DNA of 64,000 nucleotides, from positions 434,001 through 498,000 of the forward strand of contig NZ_JAPEMV010000003.1 of NCBI RefSeq assembly GCF_026342355.1, given 5' to 3'. The translations under genes were made by a program, and so were the position numbers. The notes under the pieces were generated by a model. That model was given only the letters and a program-made list of their open reading frames with translations. It was not told the DNA's origin and did no database searches. Shown here piece after piece: positions 1 through 8,097 of this stretch; position 1 is the first letter of the stretch, and the number at the start of each line of letters is the position of its first letter. This DNA is from Streptomyces sp. NBC_00249 (GTDB taxonomy: Bacteria; Actinomycetota; Actinomycetes; Streptomycetales; Streptomycetaceae).

Positions 1-738
1 GGAGTGGAGACCACCAACGGCGACGGCTTCGGCATCGGCTGGTACAGCGGCAACGGTGACGGCACACCGGCGGTCTTCCGCGACATCGCACCGGCCTGGA
101 ACAACCGCAACCTGCGCGAACTCGCCGCGCACGTCCGCTCAACGCTGTTCTTCGCGCACGTCCGCGCCTCGACGGGCTCGGCCGTCCAGCAGACCAACTG
201 CCACCCCTTCCGCCACGGCCGCTGGCTGTGGATGCACAACGGGTCCATCGCGGACTTCCAGCGGTTGCAGCGGGACCTCTGCCTCGCCGTCGACCCGGCG
301 CTCTTCCCGTCCATCGAGGGGTCCACCGACTCCGAGGTGATGTTCTACCTCGCGGTCACCCTCGGGCTCGACCAGGACGTCCCGGGCGCGGTCGCCCGCA
401 TGGCGGGCCTCGTGGAGCGGGTCGGCAAGGAGCACGGCGTCCCCGAGCCGCTCCAGATGACCGTCGCGGTCAGTGACGGCGAGCAGGTCTGGGCCTTCCG
501 CTACTCCAGCCAGGGCGCGTCCCGCTCGCTCTTCTACAGCAGCCGCGCCGAGACCGTCCGCCACCTCCACCCGGAGGTCGACTACCTCCGCGAGATCTCC
601 GAGGAGTCCCGCATCGTGGTCTCCGAGCCGCTGGGGGACCTGCCCGGCGTGTGGAACGAACTCCCCGAGGCCACCTACGCGGTGGTGCCCGCCGCTCCCG
701 GCGCGGACTACCTCCCCTTCGTCCCCGAAATCCCCTGA
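1..738 (+). CDS. Class II glutamine amidotransferase (5' end cut by window edge)
   Basis: This is the C-terminal part of an Ntn-hydrolase glutamine amidotransferase of the YafJ-like class II family, which releases ammonia from glutamine; the acceptor substrate is unknown. The reading frame is open to base 1 (it begins G-V-E-T-T-N-G-D-G-F-G), so the internal GTG at base 4 is not the start. The family's catalytic Cys2 and roughly 35 residues must lie to the left. Family landmarks present are TTNGDGFGIGWY at the left end, FFAHVRASTG, QTNCHPF followed by WMHNG, and the STDSE segment. The product appears cytoplasmic, with no membrane segment. It could be confused with EgtC because a GCS2 ligase follows, but there is no egtB or egtD here. 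The family call is firm; the biological substrate is not. Confidence 0.9.
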   Translation, partial: GVETTNGDGFGIGWYSGNGDGTPAVFRDIAPAWNNRNLRELAAHVRSTLFFAHVRASTGSAVQQTNCHPFRHGRWLWMHNGSIADFQRLQRDLCLAVDPALFPSIEGSTDSEVMFYLAVTLGLDQDVPGAVARMAGLVERVGKEHGVPEPLQMTVAVSDGEQVWAFRYSSQGASRSLFYSSRAETVRHLHPEVDYLREISEESRIVVSEPLGDLPGVWNELPEATYAVVPAAPGADYLPFVPEIP

Positions 739-869
739 CACCAGGAGCACGGCGTGAGCGGCGGTCCGGCGGGTAGGCGCCCCTCAGCCGGCCGCGCACG
801 CCGTCGACCGCCCCGCCGGCGGGCGGTCCGTCCAGGCGGCCGGCCCCCGAACGACGGAGGGGCTCCGTG

Positions 870-2057
870 ATGTCACTGACCGTATCCCGGGCGGCCGCCG
901 ACCGTGAGGCCGCGGCCCGCCCGTCCGCCGCGCCGGACGGGCCCGGCCCCGGCCGCGCGGCGGCGCTGACGATGGGGGTCGAGGAGGAGTTCCTGCTCGT
1001 CGACCGCCGCAGCCGGGCCCCGGTGGGCCGTGGACCGCGCGTCATCGCCGCCGCCTCGCGCACGCTGGGCCCGCTGGTCCAGCCGGAGTTCTTCACCGCC
1101 CAGGTGGAGGTGTGCACCAGCCCGACCCGCAGCCCGGCCCTGCTCAGAGCGCAGCTGGCCCGGCTGCGCGCCGAGGTGGTGTCCGCCGCGGCCGAGGAGG
1201 ACTGCCTGCTGCTGGCCGCCGGAACTCCCGTCGTACCGCCGCAGGTTCCGCTGTCCGTCACCCCCGACGAACGCTACCGGCGTATGGCCCGGCAGTTCGC
1301 GTACGTCCTCGGCGACTACGACCGGGCGGTGTGCGGATGCCACGTCCACATCGGGGTGAGCGGCCGCGCGGAGGCCCTGGCGCTCGCCAACGGGATGCGC
1401 CCGTGGCTGCCCACCCTGCAGGCACTCGCGGCCAACTCCCCCTTCGACCGGGGCCGGGACACCGGGTACGCGAGCTGGCGCGCGGTCGAGCACGCCCGCT
1501 GGCCCACCGTGGGCCCCGCCCCCGTCCTCGACGAGGAGGCGTACGAGCGGATGGCCGACACCCTCGTCCGCAGCGGAACCATCCTCGACCGGCGGATGAT
1601 CTACTGGTACGCGCGCCCCTCCGAGCACGTGCCGACCCTGGAGATCCGCGTCGCCGACGTGAACGCCCGGATCGACACCGTCGTGCTCCTGGCCCTCCTC
1701 GTACGGGGACTCGCCGCCACCCTGCGCGCCGAGGCGGACGACGGCACCCCCGGCCCCGCCCTGGCCTCCGCGCGGCTGCGCGAAGCCCACCGGCGCGCGG
1801 CGGCGTACGGCCTGGACGGCGACGGGCTGGACCCGGTGAGCGGGGTGCCCGTACGGGGCTGGGACCTGCTCCGCCGGCTGCGGACCCGCGCCGCCCCGGG
1901 GCTCGCCGCCTCGGGAGACCTCTCCCGCACCGACGCCCTGCTCGACCGGGTACGGACCGAAGGCCACGGTGCGGCCCGGCAACGCTCCGCCCACCGCCGG
2001 CGCGGCCGGCTCAGCGACGTGGTGGACAGCCTCGCGGAGACCGTCGCCGAAGCCTGA
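870..2057 (+). CDS. Carboxylate-amine ligase, glutamate-cysteine ligase family 2 (YbdK-like)
   Basis: The 395-residue protein belongs to the GCS2/YbdK family, ATP-grasp-like ligases with weak or unknown gamma-glutamylcysteine synthetase activity. After about 32 variable residues comes the diagnostic GVEEEFLLVD motif. It is followed by the substrate-binding segments QVEVCTSPT and CGCHVHIGV and by the C-terminal LEIRVADVN segment, all expected in this family. The length matches family members. The start was chosen as ATG 870 because a strong GGAGGGG Shine-Dalgarno (856-862) lies 7 bases upstream; GTG 867 is an equally in-frame alternative. It is transcribed in the same direction as the amidotransferase 130 bp upstream, which could indicate a shared amide or thiol-related role, but that is inference. 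The physiological substrate cannot be named. Confidence 0.9.
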   Translation: MSLTVSRAAADREAAARPSAAPDGPGPGRAAALTMGVEEEFLLVDRRSRAPVGRGPRVIAAASRTLGPLVQPEFFTAQVEVCTSPTRSPALLRAQLARLRAEVVSAAAEEDCLLLAAGTPVVPPQVPLSVTPDERYRRMARQFAYVLGDYDRAVCGCHVHIGVSGRAEALALANGMRPWLPTLQALAANSPFDRGRDTGYASWRAVEHARWPTVGPAPVLDEEAYERMADTLVRSGTILDRRMIYWYARPSEHVPTLEIRVADVNARIDTVVLLALLVRGLAATLRAEADDGTPGPALASARLREAHRRAAAYGLDGDGLDPVSGVPVRGWDLLRRLRTRAAPGLAASGDLSRTDALLDRVRTEGHGAARQRSAHRRRGRLSDVVDSLAETVAEA

Positions 2058-2153
2058 CGCGCTTGAGGCGCCCGCGACGGGGCAGGCGCCGAGGGTACGC
2101 GGGGGGGCCCGCACGGTCCCCGACACCCCGCACGGCACGGAAAGGAACCCCAG

Positions 2154-2366
2154 GTGACAGCCATCGACCGGACCACCGAGCCGCAACCCGACGGCCCCGG
2201 CCGCACACCGGGAAGGCCGGACCCGGTCCCCCGGGATCCGCAGCCCTCCGCCCCGCAGCCCTCCGGCCCCGGCCCCGGCCCCGGCCCCAAACCCCGCGAC
2301 CCCCGAACGGTTCCCGCCGAGCCCTCACCGACCGAGCGGCCCGTGGTGCCGGAACCCCCGGACTGA
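2154..2366 (+). CDS. Small proline-rich hypothetical protein
   Basis: This is a possible 70-residue protein starting at GTG 2154, with an AAAGGAAC Shine-Dalgarno-like stretch about 6-12 bases upstream. Roughly a third of the residues are proline. It has alternating P-G-P-G-P and P-R-D-P runs, no hydrophobic segment and no recognisable domain, so any product would be disordered and cytoplasmic. It ends 16 bp before the iron-permease-family gene and could be its leader or translationally coupled partner. Low-complexity GC-rich DNA easily makes such ORFs by chance, so the call rests mainly on the start signal and the position. Confidence 0.35.
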   Translation: MTAIDRTTEPQPDGPGRTPGRPDPVPRDPQPSAPQPSGPGPGPGPKPRDPRTVPAEPSPTERPVVPEPPD

Positions 2367-2382
2367 GGACGGTGCATCCGGC

Positions 2383-2754
2383 ATGAGCCTCGAGCACCCC
2401 GCGGAGAAGCACGGGGACGGGCGGATCGGCCGCTTCGAGAAGCTGGCCGAGCTCGCGTCGAACTTCACGAGCTCGGCCGGTTTCTCCGCCCTCTGCGTGG
2501 CCCTCGTGGCGGGCTTCGTGGCCGTCCACCTGGCCGGGCTCTCCACGAGCTGGCAGCACCTCGCCGGCGATGCCATGGCAGCGGTCTCCCTCCTCCTGCT
2601 GGCCCTCCTGAAGAACGCGGAACGGCGCGCGGAACACGCGATCCAGCGCAAGCTCGACGCCATCGCCGCCGCCATGCTGGAACAACAGCGCGGCGAGCCG
2701 GGCACCGCCCGCCGCGACCTGGAGAAGGCCATCGGCATGGAGGACCAGCTCTAG
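2383..2754 (+). CDS. Low-affinity iron permease family small membrane protein
   Basis: The 123-residue protein resembles the short bacterial members of the low-affinity iron permease family (PF04120, named after yeast Fet4). Residues 17-30 carry the family entry motif (GRFEKLAELASNFTS). Two hydrophobic segments follow (about 34-53 and 63-79) with the HLAGD turn between them. A charged amphipathic C-terminal helix holds the conserved NAERRAEHAIQRKLD motif. ATG 2383 follows the Pro-rich ORF by 16 bp. Bacterial proteins of this size have no demonstrated transport role, so iron transport is only a family label. The gene converges on the antiporter operon that ends at 2829. Confidence 0.8.
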   Translation: MSLEHPAEKHGDGRIGRFEKLAELASNFTSSAGFSALCVALVAGFVAVHLAGLSTSWQHLAGDAMAAVSLLLLALLKNAERRAEHAIQRKLDAIAAAMLEQQRGEPGTARRDLEKAIGMEDQL

Positions 2755-2828
2755 GCCGTCTCTTCCGGATCTTGCCTGGCCCGCGCCGCCCGGCACCGCA
2801 CCTCGCCGCGTTGGCCGTCGCTTCCGGC

Positions 2829-4607
2829 CTAGACGCGCAGGGCCACCGCCACGCACAGGGCGGCCATGCCCACCGTGAGCCAGGCCAGGTTGTCGCCGAG
2901 CAGCCCCGAATGCAGGCGCCGCAGCGGGCGCAGCGCGGCCGCTGCGGAGCGGCGTAGGGGCTCCCCGCCGCGGAGGAACAGGGCGGAGCCCGCCAGCAGG
3001 CAGGCCAGCGCCGCAGACAGCATGCCCAGAGCCACCCCCTCGGGAGTCCACCCCGGCCCGGATCCGCCACCCGGGCCCCGTCCCGGGTGGCCGGTGAACA
3101 GCTCGGCGCCGCGTTCCAGGCTCCCGGCCACCCCCGGTACGACCCCGGCCAGCAGGCACAGGACGAGCAGCGCCGCCGGTACGGCGACCATCGGCCAGGG
3201 GGGCCGGCCCTCGGGCGAGCGGACCTCGGGCTCCTCGCCCTCGCCGCTGATGCCGGCGTCCTGCGGCCGCTCGGCCGGCCGCGGGCCCGCACCCCAGAAG
3301 ATCCGCGCGCCCGCCCGCAGCACCGCCCCGCCCGTGACGGCGGAGGTCACCACGTACAGCGCCGCCGCCAGGGCCCCGGAGTCCTCCTCGCCGAGCGCCT
3401 TGCCCAGCCCGCTCCCGAAGGGCGGCAGCCCGGCGAGCACCAGCGCCCCGAGGACGAACAGCGCCCCGACGGTCCGGTGCCCGCGCGCCCGCCCGTAGAG
3501 GCCGTGTTCGTCCACCGAGCCGTACTGCGCCAGCAGGACCCCGCTCAGCCCGAACAGGGCCGCCTTCACACAGCCGTGCCCGGCGACGTAGACGGCGGTG
3601 CCCGTGAGGCCTTCCGGCGTGAGGAGGGCGATCCCCACCAGGAACAGCCCGGCGTGTCCGATCGTGGAGAAGGCGAGCATCCGCTTCAGGTGTCGCTGCT
3701 GCCAGCACATGAGCGCGCCGAGCAGCGCCGTGATCAGGCCCAGGCCCGCGAAGGTGGCGCGGAAGGCGTCGTGGGGGATGCCGCCCGGCCCCGCGAAGAC
3801 CGTCCAGTAGACGCGCGCCGTCCCGTACAGACCGAGCTCCACCATCACCCCCGACATGAGCATGCACACGGGGGTCGGCGCGACGGCGTGGGCGTCCGGC
3901 AGCCAGAAGTGGAAGGGAACCACCGCCGCCTTCACCAGCAGTGCGGTCACGACGAGGACGAAGGCGACGACGACCAGCAGGTCCGGCGGCCGCCCGGCCA
4001 GCCGCTCCCCGATGCGGGACAGGCCCAGCTCGCCGGTGCGGGCGTAGAGCAGGGTGATGCCCAGCAGGGAGCAGTAGGCGGCGAAGGAGGTGACGACCGC
4101 GAAGGTCAGCGCGCCCTGCAGCGGCCGGGGGTCCTCGATGCGGAAACCGGTGAGCGCGTACGCGGCCACGCTCATGAGCTCGAAGAAGACGAACGCGTCG
4201 AACAGGTCGCCGGTCAGCGCGAAGCCGGTCATGCCCGCCTCGAAGAGGAGGAGCAGCGCGGGGAAGACGCCCGCCCGCTCCCCGGACGGCTCGTCGAAGT
4301 ACCGCCAGGAGTAGACGAGTACGGCCAGGACCAGGACGGAGGCGAGCAGCGCCAGCCCGGTGCCGATCGGGTCGGCGACCAGGACGATGCCGAGGTCCGC
4401 GGGAAGACCGCCGACCCGCACCGTGGCCCCGTCGCGGGCGTGCGGCCAGAGCAGTACGAGGCAGCCGAGGTCGGCGGTGGCGGTGAGCGTGGCGAGGACG
4501 TCGCAGCCGAGCCGCGGCAGCCGGCGGCCCGCCGCGGCCAGCAGCGCCGCGCCCATCAGGGGGATGACGATGGCCAGCGGCAGCAGCGCCCGGGCGGTGT
4601 CCGGCAC
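2829..4607 (-). CDS. mnhD: MnhD/MrpD-like antiporter subunit (complex I NuoL/M/N-type)
   Basis: The 592-residue polytopic membrane protein belongs to the proton-translocating antiporter family shared by MrpA, MrpD, NuoL, NuoM and MbhH. The conserved core can be read in the [15 protein letters not shown] and [18 protein letters not shown] segments (the key Glu and Lys region of the channel) and in [14 protein letters not shown]. About fourteen hydrophobic helices are apparent, and a long charged insert near residues 440-470 separates the last helices. It is the seventh and last gene of the operon and starts at GTG 4607, 3 bp after the mnhC stop. It is the only large ion-translocating subunit encoded here, since no full MrpA exists in the operon. 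It presumably carries the H+ or cation path of a membrane complex. Confidence 0.9.
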   Translation of the reverse strand: MPDTARALLPLAIVIPLMGAALLAAAGRRLPRLGCDVLATLTATADLGCLVLLWPHARDGATVRVGGLPADLGIVLVADPIGTGLALLASVLVLAVLVYSWRYFDEPSGERAGVFPALLLLFEAGMTGFALTGDLFDAFVFFELMSVAAYALTGFRIEDPRPLQGALTFAVVTSFAAYCSLLGITLLYARTGELGLSRIGERLAGRPPDLLVVVAFVLVVTALLVKAAVVPFHFWLPDAHAVAPTPVCMLMSGVMVELGLYGTARVYWTVFAGPGGIPHDAFRATFAGLGLITALLGALMCWQQRHLKRMLAFSTIGHAGLFLVGIALLTPEGLTGTAVYVAGHGCVKAALFGLSGVLLAQYGSVDEHGLYGRARGHRTVGALFVLGALVLAGLPPFGSGLGKALGEEDSGALAAALYVVTSAVTGGAVLRAGARIFWGAGPRPAERPQDAGISGEGEEPEVRSPEGRPPWPMVAVPAALLVLCLLAGVVPGVAGSLERGAELFTGHPGRGPGGGSGPGWTPEGVALGMLSAALACLLAGSALFLRGGEPLRRSAAAALRPLRRLHSGLLGDNLAWLTVGMAALCVAVALRV

Positions 4608-4610
4608 GGC

Positions 4611-4958
4611 TCAGCCCCGCAGCGCGGTCAGCGCCTGGGGGTCGACGGTGCCGTGCCGTTTGCGCAGCTGGATGGTGAGGGCGAGCAGCAGCGCGGTGAC
4701 CGTGGCACCGACGACGACGTCGGTCAGGGCCAGCGCCTGGACGACCGGGTCGACCACGGGGCGGCTGCCCGGGGCGAGGTCGCCGAACACGGGGGCGGTG
4801 CCGCCGCGCCGGTAGCCGACGCCGAGGAGCATCAGGTAGGTGGAGGACTGGGCGACGGTCAGGCAGCCGATGGCGTGGATGAGGTTCCTGCTGGTCACGA
4901 GCCCGTACAGGCCGGCCAGCAGCAGCCATCCGGCGGCGAGGAACGGCAGGGTGGCCAT
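4611..4958 (-). CDS. mnhC: MnhC/MrpC-like antiporter subunit (NuoK-like)
   Basis: The 115-residue protein has three predicted membrane helices and is homologous to MrpC and NuoK. The signature includes GLVTSRNLIHAIGCL in helix 1-2 and DPVVQALALTDVVVG before helix 3; the latter is the typical MrpC D-P-x-x-Q-A-L-x-L-T motif. ATG 4958 overlaps the stop of the preceding mnhB gene by one base (TGATG), which implies translational coupling. GTG 4961 is an alternative start one codon earlier. It is a structural subunit of the multisubunit cation/proton antiporter encoded by this operon. Confidence 0.92.
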   Translation of the reverse strand: MATLPFLAAGWLLLAGLYGLVTSRNLIHAIGCLTVAQSSTYLMLLGVGYRRGGTAPVFGDLAPGSRPVVDPVVQALALTDVVVGATVTALLLALTIQLRKRHGTVDPQALTALRG

Positions 4959-5734
4959 CACGTCCCGTCCGTCCCTTCGATGGAGCGCGGGCCGCCCGCC
5001 GGGTCCCCGGGGGCGGTGACCTCCACGGCCTGGTCGAGGAAATGGGCGAGGAGCACGATCAGCCCCGACCCCACCTCCACGCCCACGGCCACGTTGAGGA
5101 GCGGGACGAACCCGCCGGAGGTGATCTCGCCGAAGGTGCCCAGCGGCAGCACGTTCCGCAGGAAGGCCCCGCCCACCACCAGCCCCGCCAGCCCCATCAG
5201 CGTGAACGACAGGGTGGCCAGCGCGTCCGCGACGTCGAGGACGGCGAGCGGGCGGACCTGTTCCAGGGCCCAGTAGTCGGCCGCGAGGTACGCCAGGTGC
5301 AGGGAGGTGGCCAGCACCACGCCGCCCTGGAACCCGCCGCCGGGGGACAGCTGCCCGTGCGCGACGAGGTACCCGCCGACGACCAGGGCCACGGGCAGCA
5401 GCAGGAGCCCGAACAGCACGGTGCCGGGCAGGGCGCGTTCCGACCGGGGCCGGCCGCGCTCCTCGTCGCGGGCCAGCCGGAGCAGGAGGGTGGACCCGAG
5501 GACCGCCGCGAAGAGCACCGACTGCTCGACGAGCGTGTCGAGGGCCCGCAGGTCGAAGTTGACGGAGGCGACCGCGTTGGCCGTACGGCGGGCCAGCGCG
5601 GCGGCCACCGCCCGGTCGCCGTAGGGGTGGCTCCGGGTGCCGAACGGCGGCAGCCGCACGGCCGCGGCGACGAGGAACCCCGCGAGCACGGTCGCCGCGG
5701 GGACGAACAGGAGCAGCCGCGTACGGTCCCTCAC
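4958..5734 (-). CDS. mnhB: MnhB-like antiporter subunit with fused MrpA-C-terminal (MbhE-like) domain
   Basis: This 258-residue membrane protein joins two modules. Residues 1-95 contain two helices and a T-A-N-A-V-x-x-V-N-F-D-x-R-A-L-D-T-L segment. That segment matches the last part of MrpA, which is a separate protein (MbhE) in archaeal membrane-bound hydrogenase. Residues about 100-240 are a standard MrpB/MnhB domain with the hallmark GHGQLSPGGGFQGG-like loop (seen as HGQLSPGGGFQGG) and four helices. The start was set at GTG 5734, which overlaps the upstream stop by four bases (GTGA). The longer open frame reaching 5995 is only an antisense-like extension over the neighbouring gene. The fusion and the gene order resemble Mbh modules more than the classic MrpA-first operons. 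Confidence 0.88.
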   Translation of the reverse strand: MRDRTRLLLFVPAATVLAGFLVAAAVRLPPFGTRSHPYGDRAVAAALARRTANAVASVNFDLRALDTLVEQSVLFAAVLGSTLLLRLARDEERGRPRSERALPGTVLFGLLLLPVALVVGGYLVAHGQLSPGGGFQGGVVLATSLHLAYLAADYWALEQVRPLAVLDVADALATLSFTLMGLAGLVVGGAFLRNVLPLGTFGEITSGGFVPLLNVAVGVEVGSGLIVLLAHFLDQAVEVTAPGDPAGGPRSIEGTDGT

Positions 5735-6006
5735 ACGCCGCCCTCCCGCTCCGGCTCCGGCTCCCGCTCCGGTTCCGGCGCGGGGCCGCGGCGGACCTTG
5801 CGGGCGGTGAGCAGGATCAGCAGCGGTGTGAGCGCCGTACCGACCGCGAGCTGGGACAGGGCCACGTCGGGCGCCTGGAGCACCGTGAACAGGACCGCCA
5901 GCAGCAGGCCCAGCAGGGCGAGCACGGCGGCCTGCCGGACCGGCTCGCGGCACAGGACCGCCACGGTCGCGGCGGCCACCACCAGCAGCAGGCACAGGAC
6001 GGTCAT
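5731..6006 (-). CDS. DUF4040 antiporter subunit (MrpA C-terminal / MbhD-like)
   Basis: The 91-residue protein has three hydrophobic helices and the conserved QAPDVALSQLAVGTALTPLL motif of DUF4040. In classic Mrp systems this is embedded in the C-terminal half of MrpA, and in hydrogenase-type complexes it is a stand-alone subunit (MbhD). A short acidic and proline-rich tail (PEREPEPERE) ends the protein. ATG 6006 lies 4 bp after the mnhG stop, and the gene's own stop overlaps the next start by four bases. It is a structural subunit that links the E/F/G block to the B/C/D block of the complex. Confidence 0.88.
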   Translation of the reverse strand: MTVLCLLLVVAAATVAVLCREPVRQAAVLALLGLLLAVLFTVLQAPDVALSQLAVGTALTPLLILLTARKVRRGPAPEPEREPEPEREGGV

Positions 6007-6010
6007 CGCG

Positions 6011-6310
6011 TCAGCGACGGGAACCCACCCCGCTCTCCTCCAGGGCGGCCTTCCCGACCGCGACCGTGCCCACGGTCCCGCCGAGCGCCAGCAGCACCCC
6101 GATGAACAGCGTCTTCACGGCCGCCCGGCCCGCGCCCTGTTCCACCGCCACGGAGACGGCGATCGCCAGGACGCCCACTCCGTTGCCCGGGGCCAGCGCG
6201 TGCAGCCGCGTGAGACGGCCGCGCAGCCGCACCAGTCCCACGGCGGACAGCAGGACCCCGCCGACCCCGGCCCACAGCAGGACGAGCGCCACGAGGTGAC
6301 CGGCCGCCAT
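6011..6310 (-). CDS. mnhG: MnhG/MrpG-like antiporter subunit
   Basis: The 99-residue protein has three membrane helices. It resembles MrpG, with helix 1 followed by VGLVRLRGRLTRLHAL (the family consensus around R-x-P-D-x-x-x-R-x-H) and a last helix rich in Gly. ATG 6310 overlaps the upstream mnhF stop by one base (TGATG). The open frame can be extended to 6655, but that would cross mnhF in another frame, so the short version is preferred. It is a small structural subunit of the antiporter complex. Confidence 0.87.
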   Translation of the reverse strand: MAAGHLVALVLLWAGVGGVLLSAVGLVRLRGRLTRLHALAPGNGVGVLAIAVSVAVEQGAGRAAVKTLFIGVLLALGGTVGTVAVGKAALEESGVGSRR

Positions 6311-6594
6311 CAGCGCACCTCCTCGCCCGCCGGGGGGCCGCCCTCGGGGCCGCCCACGAAACGGGTGAAGACGAGCACGCCGGCCGGTGAGAGGACGGCC
6401 AGGACCAGCGCCAGGTCCTGGTAGGAGGATCTGGCGAAGGCCATCGGCAGGACGAGGAGGACCGCGCCGGTCACCGTCCCGGCCAGGCAGAGCCCGGCGA
6501 GGCGGTGCACCGGGCTGCCCAGGGCGGCGCCCCACAGGGCCGCCGGGAAGCCCACGGCGAGGAGCACCAGCGCGGCCGCCGACCAGGCGTTCAC
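6310..6594 (-). CDS. mnhF: MnhF/MrpF-like antiporter subunit
   Basis: The 94-residue protein has three hydrophobic segments (about 4-22, 31-49 and 56-75). The Y-Q-D-L-A-L-V-L-A-V-L segment is the typical MrpF third helix. GTG 6594 overlaps the mnhE stop by four bases (GTGA), so translation is probably coupled. A polar tail rich in Gly, Pro and Glu follows the last helix. It is encoded second in the E-F-G-(DUF4040)-B-C-D order. Confidence 0.87.
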   Translation of the reverse strand: MNAWSAAALVLLAVGFPAALWGAALGSPVHRLAGLCLAGTVTGAVLLVLPMAFARSSYQDLALVLAVLSPAGVLVFTRFVGGPEGGPPAGEEVR

Positions 6595-7067
6595 CGCTCG
6601 CCCTCCGCTTCCGGACGGCGGACCAGCACCCGTTCCAGGGGCCCGCGCCCGCCACGGCCGCAGCGCAGGGTGTGCAGGACGACGTCCGGGTCCGGGCCGT
6701 CGGGGACGTCGACCACGCAGGTGTCGGCCGACCACCCCAGCAGGAGCGCGGCCCAGCCCGGGTCGGCGCCCTCCCGGAGCCGGACCCGGCGCAGCTCTCC
6801 CCGGCCCGCCCCGCCCGCGAGGGCCCGGGTCAGGGCCGCGCAGCCGCCGAGCGCGGCGGGCAGGAGCAGTACGAGGGCCCGTAGGAGCCCCTCGGTCCCG
6901 CGCGGCCGCACCGCGGCCACGTGCCGCATCCGGTGGGCGAGCCCGGCCGCACCCGCCGCCACCGCGCCGGCCACGGCCACCTCGACGGGCCCCGGCACGC
7001 TGACGAGCACCAGGGTCAGGCCGGTGAGCCCCGTCCACCACGCCAGGAACCACAGGGTCGCCGCCAC
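6591..7067 (-). CDS. mnhE: MnhE/MrpE-like antiporter subunit
   Basis: The 158-residue protein is the first gene of the antiporter operon. It has two N-terminal membrane helices (about 3-25 and 26-43), a further hydrophobic stretch near 60-75 and a cytoplasmic C-terminal domain with TCVVDVPDG and DVVLHTL, as in the MrpE family. The start was taken as GTG 7067 because of the GGGGAGG Shine-Dalgarno just upstream; longer in-frame versions are low-complexity. MrpE subunits are needed for assembly and activity but do not carry the ion path. The ATG at 7339 lies in another frame and may mark a separate small gene. Confidence 0.85.
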   Translation of the reverse strand: MAATLWFLAWWTGLTGLTLVLVSVPGPVEVAVAGAVAAGAAGLAHRMRHVAAVRPRGTEGLLRALVLLLPAALGGCAALTRALAGGAGRGELRRVRLREGADPGWAALLLGWSADTCVVDVPDGPDPDVVLHTLRCGRGGRGPLERVLVRRPEAEGER

Positions 7068-7339
7068 TCGCCTCCCCTTTCCCGCGCCACGGACCCCCGA
7101 TTCTCCGCACCCGGCGGACGCCCGACGCCCGTCCGCACCCCCTGACGCGGGGGATCCCACCCGCCTGGAGCAAGACCCCCGCGGCGTCCGGCGGGGCGGC
7201 AGGAGGTCACGACGGCGACCGCCCGCCGCGCCGGAGCGGCGCTCAAGGTGCCGACCGCGGCGAGGGCCACCCACACGGTCCTGCGCGTCTCGCCGTCCGC
7301 CCCGCGGTGCCGGCCGGGTACCGGCTCGTCCCCGGCCAT
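7016..7339 (-). CDS. Possible small membrane protein ahead of the antiporter operon
   Basis: This is a putative 107-residue product starting at ATG 7339, with a good AGGAGGG Shine-Dalgarno 7 bases upstream. Residues about 20-45 could form one membrane helix (TVWVALAAVGTLSAAP followed by RRAVAVVTSC). The remainder is Gly/Arg-rich and non-descript. The ORF would overlap the mnhE start by about 50 bp in a different frame. Only the start signal and hydrophobic stretch support it. If it is not real, 7068-7481 is a 414-bp stretch carrying only the antiporter promoter region and the divergent upstream region of the DUF3040 gene. Confidence 0.3.
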   Translation of the reverse strand: MAGDEPVPGRHRGADGETRRTVWVALAAVGTLSAAPARRAVAVVTSCRPAGRRGGLAPGGWDPPRQGVRTGVGRPPGAENRGSVARERGGEWRRPCGSWRGGRGSPA

Positions 7340-7481
7340 GGCGCATCCCTCCTGTCCTCGGGTCGCACGGGGCGCCTGCTCGGCGCCGGGCCGTTCAAAC
7401 CCGGGACCGGGCGGCATCAGGGACCCGTGAGCGGGTAGGCCTCGGGCGAGCCGCCGTCCACCGCCGCGGAAGGGGGTGGTC

Positions 7482-7823
7482 ATGCAGGGGCGAGAGCTCT
7501 CCCGCCGGGAGAGGAAGACCCTCGCGGACATCGAGCGCGTCCTGCGCCGGGACCCCGCGTTCGAGCGCCGGATCGTGGCCGAGTCGTGCCTCTTCTGCTC
7601 CTGCCCGGCGCCGGACGGTGCCGGACGGAGCCGCCTGCCGGCCCTCGCGCGGTCCATGGTGCTGCTGAGCCTGGGCCTCCTCGTGTCCGCCGCCGCCACG
7701 TCGGCACCCGCGTTGATCTGGGCCTTCGTCGTCGTCTACGCCGCCACGCTCGCCGTGCTCGCCCTCCTGGTCCGCAGGTGGCTCGGCCAGGAGCCGCCCG
7801 GTTCCCGCGGAGGCGGGCCCTGA
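7482..7823 (+). CDS. DUF3040 family membrane protein
   Basis: The 113-residue protein has an N-terminal helical segment (LSRRERKTLADIERVLRRD) that matches the DUF3040 pattern of actinobacteria. Two membrane helices follow (about 60-77 and 84-103) and the tail is Pro/Gly-rich. ATG 7482 is preferred over GTG 7476 because a GGAAGGGGG Shine-Dalgarno ends 6 bases upstream of it. A Cys-rich patch (C-L-F-C-S-C) precedes the helices. DUF3040 proteins have no known function. The gene is divergent from the antiporter operon and 275 bp upstream of the 2-MIB operon. Confidence 0.75.
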   Translation: MQGRELSRRERKTLADIERVLRRDPAFERRIVAESCLFCSCPAPDGAGRSRLPALARSMVLLSLGLLVSAAATSAPALIWAFVVVYAATLAVLALLVRRWLGQEPPGSRGGGP

Positions 7824-8016
7824 CCGAAGGAGCCACAGGCGTGGGGGCGGGGCTCCTCTTTGCGCCAAAGGGCTCCCGGCCAGGCCGGATCCATTCGATC
7901 GCCTCCGTAAACCCCGTACAGCTCAAGATCACTGCATCGAATTAACGGTGGCGGCTTGTCTTGGTGGGGCGCGCTCCGTGGCCGTTAGTGTTCCCGAGGA
8001 TCTGGACGGATTCCCG

Positions 8017-8044
8017 TTGTTCGCCCAGCTATTTCCTCTATACC
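8017..8044 (+). promoter_or_regulatory. Candidate sigma-70-type promoter of the 2-MIB operon
   Basis: TTGTTC at 8017-8022 and TATACC at 8039-8044 are separated by 16 bases, close to a housekeeping -35/-10 pair. They lie 54 bp upstream of the encapsulin start in the least GC-rich part of a 275-bp gap. This is sequence resemblance only. Confidence 0.4.
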
Positions 8045-8097
8045 CCTGACGTGCGCATATGTCGCCGCCATCGCTGTGCCGAAGGAGCGTTCGCCCG

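Noticed and set aside
1-2057. EgtC/EgtA (ergothioneine) pair
   Set aside because: The amidotransferase N-terminus does not fit EgtC, the ligase is YbdK-type, and egtB/egtD are absent.
4958-5995. 345-codon version of the MnhB-like gene starting at 5995
   Set aside because: The first 87 codons are Arg/Gly/Pro-rich and lie over the DUF4040 gene in another frame; GTG 5734 gives a four-base overlap and a normal protein.
2829-7067. Membrane-bound hydrogenase or complex I module
   Set aside because: No hydrogenase, NuoB/C/D-like or iron-sulfur subunit is encoded on either side; only the antiporter half is present.
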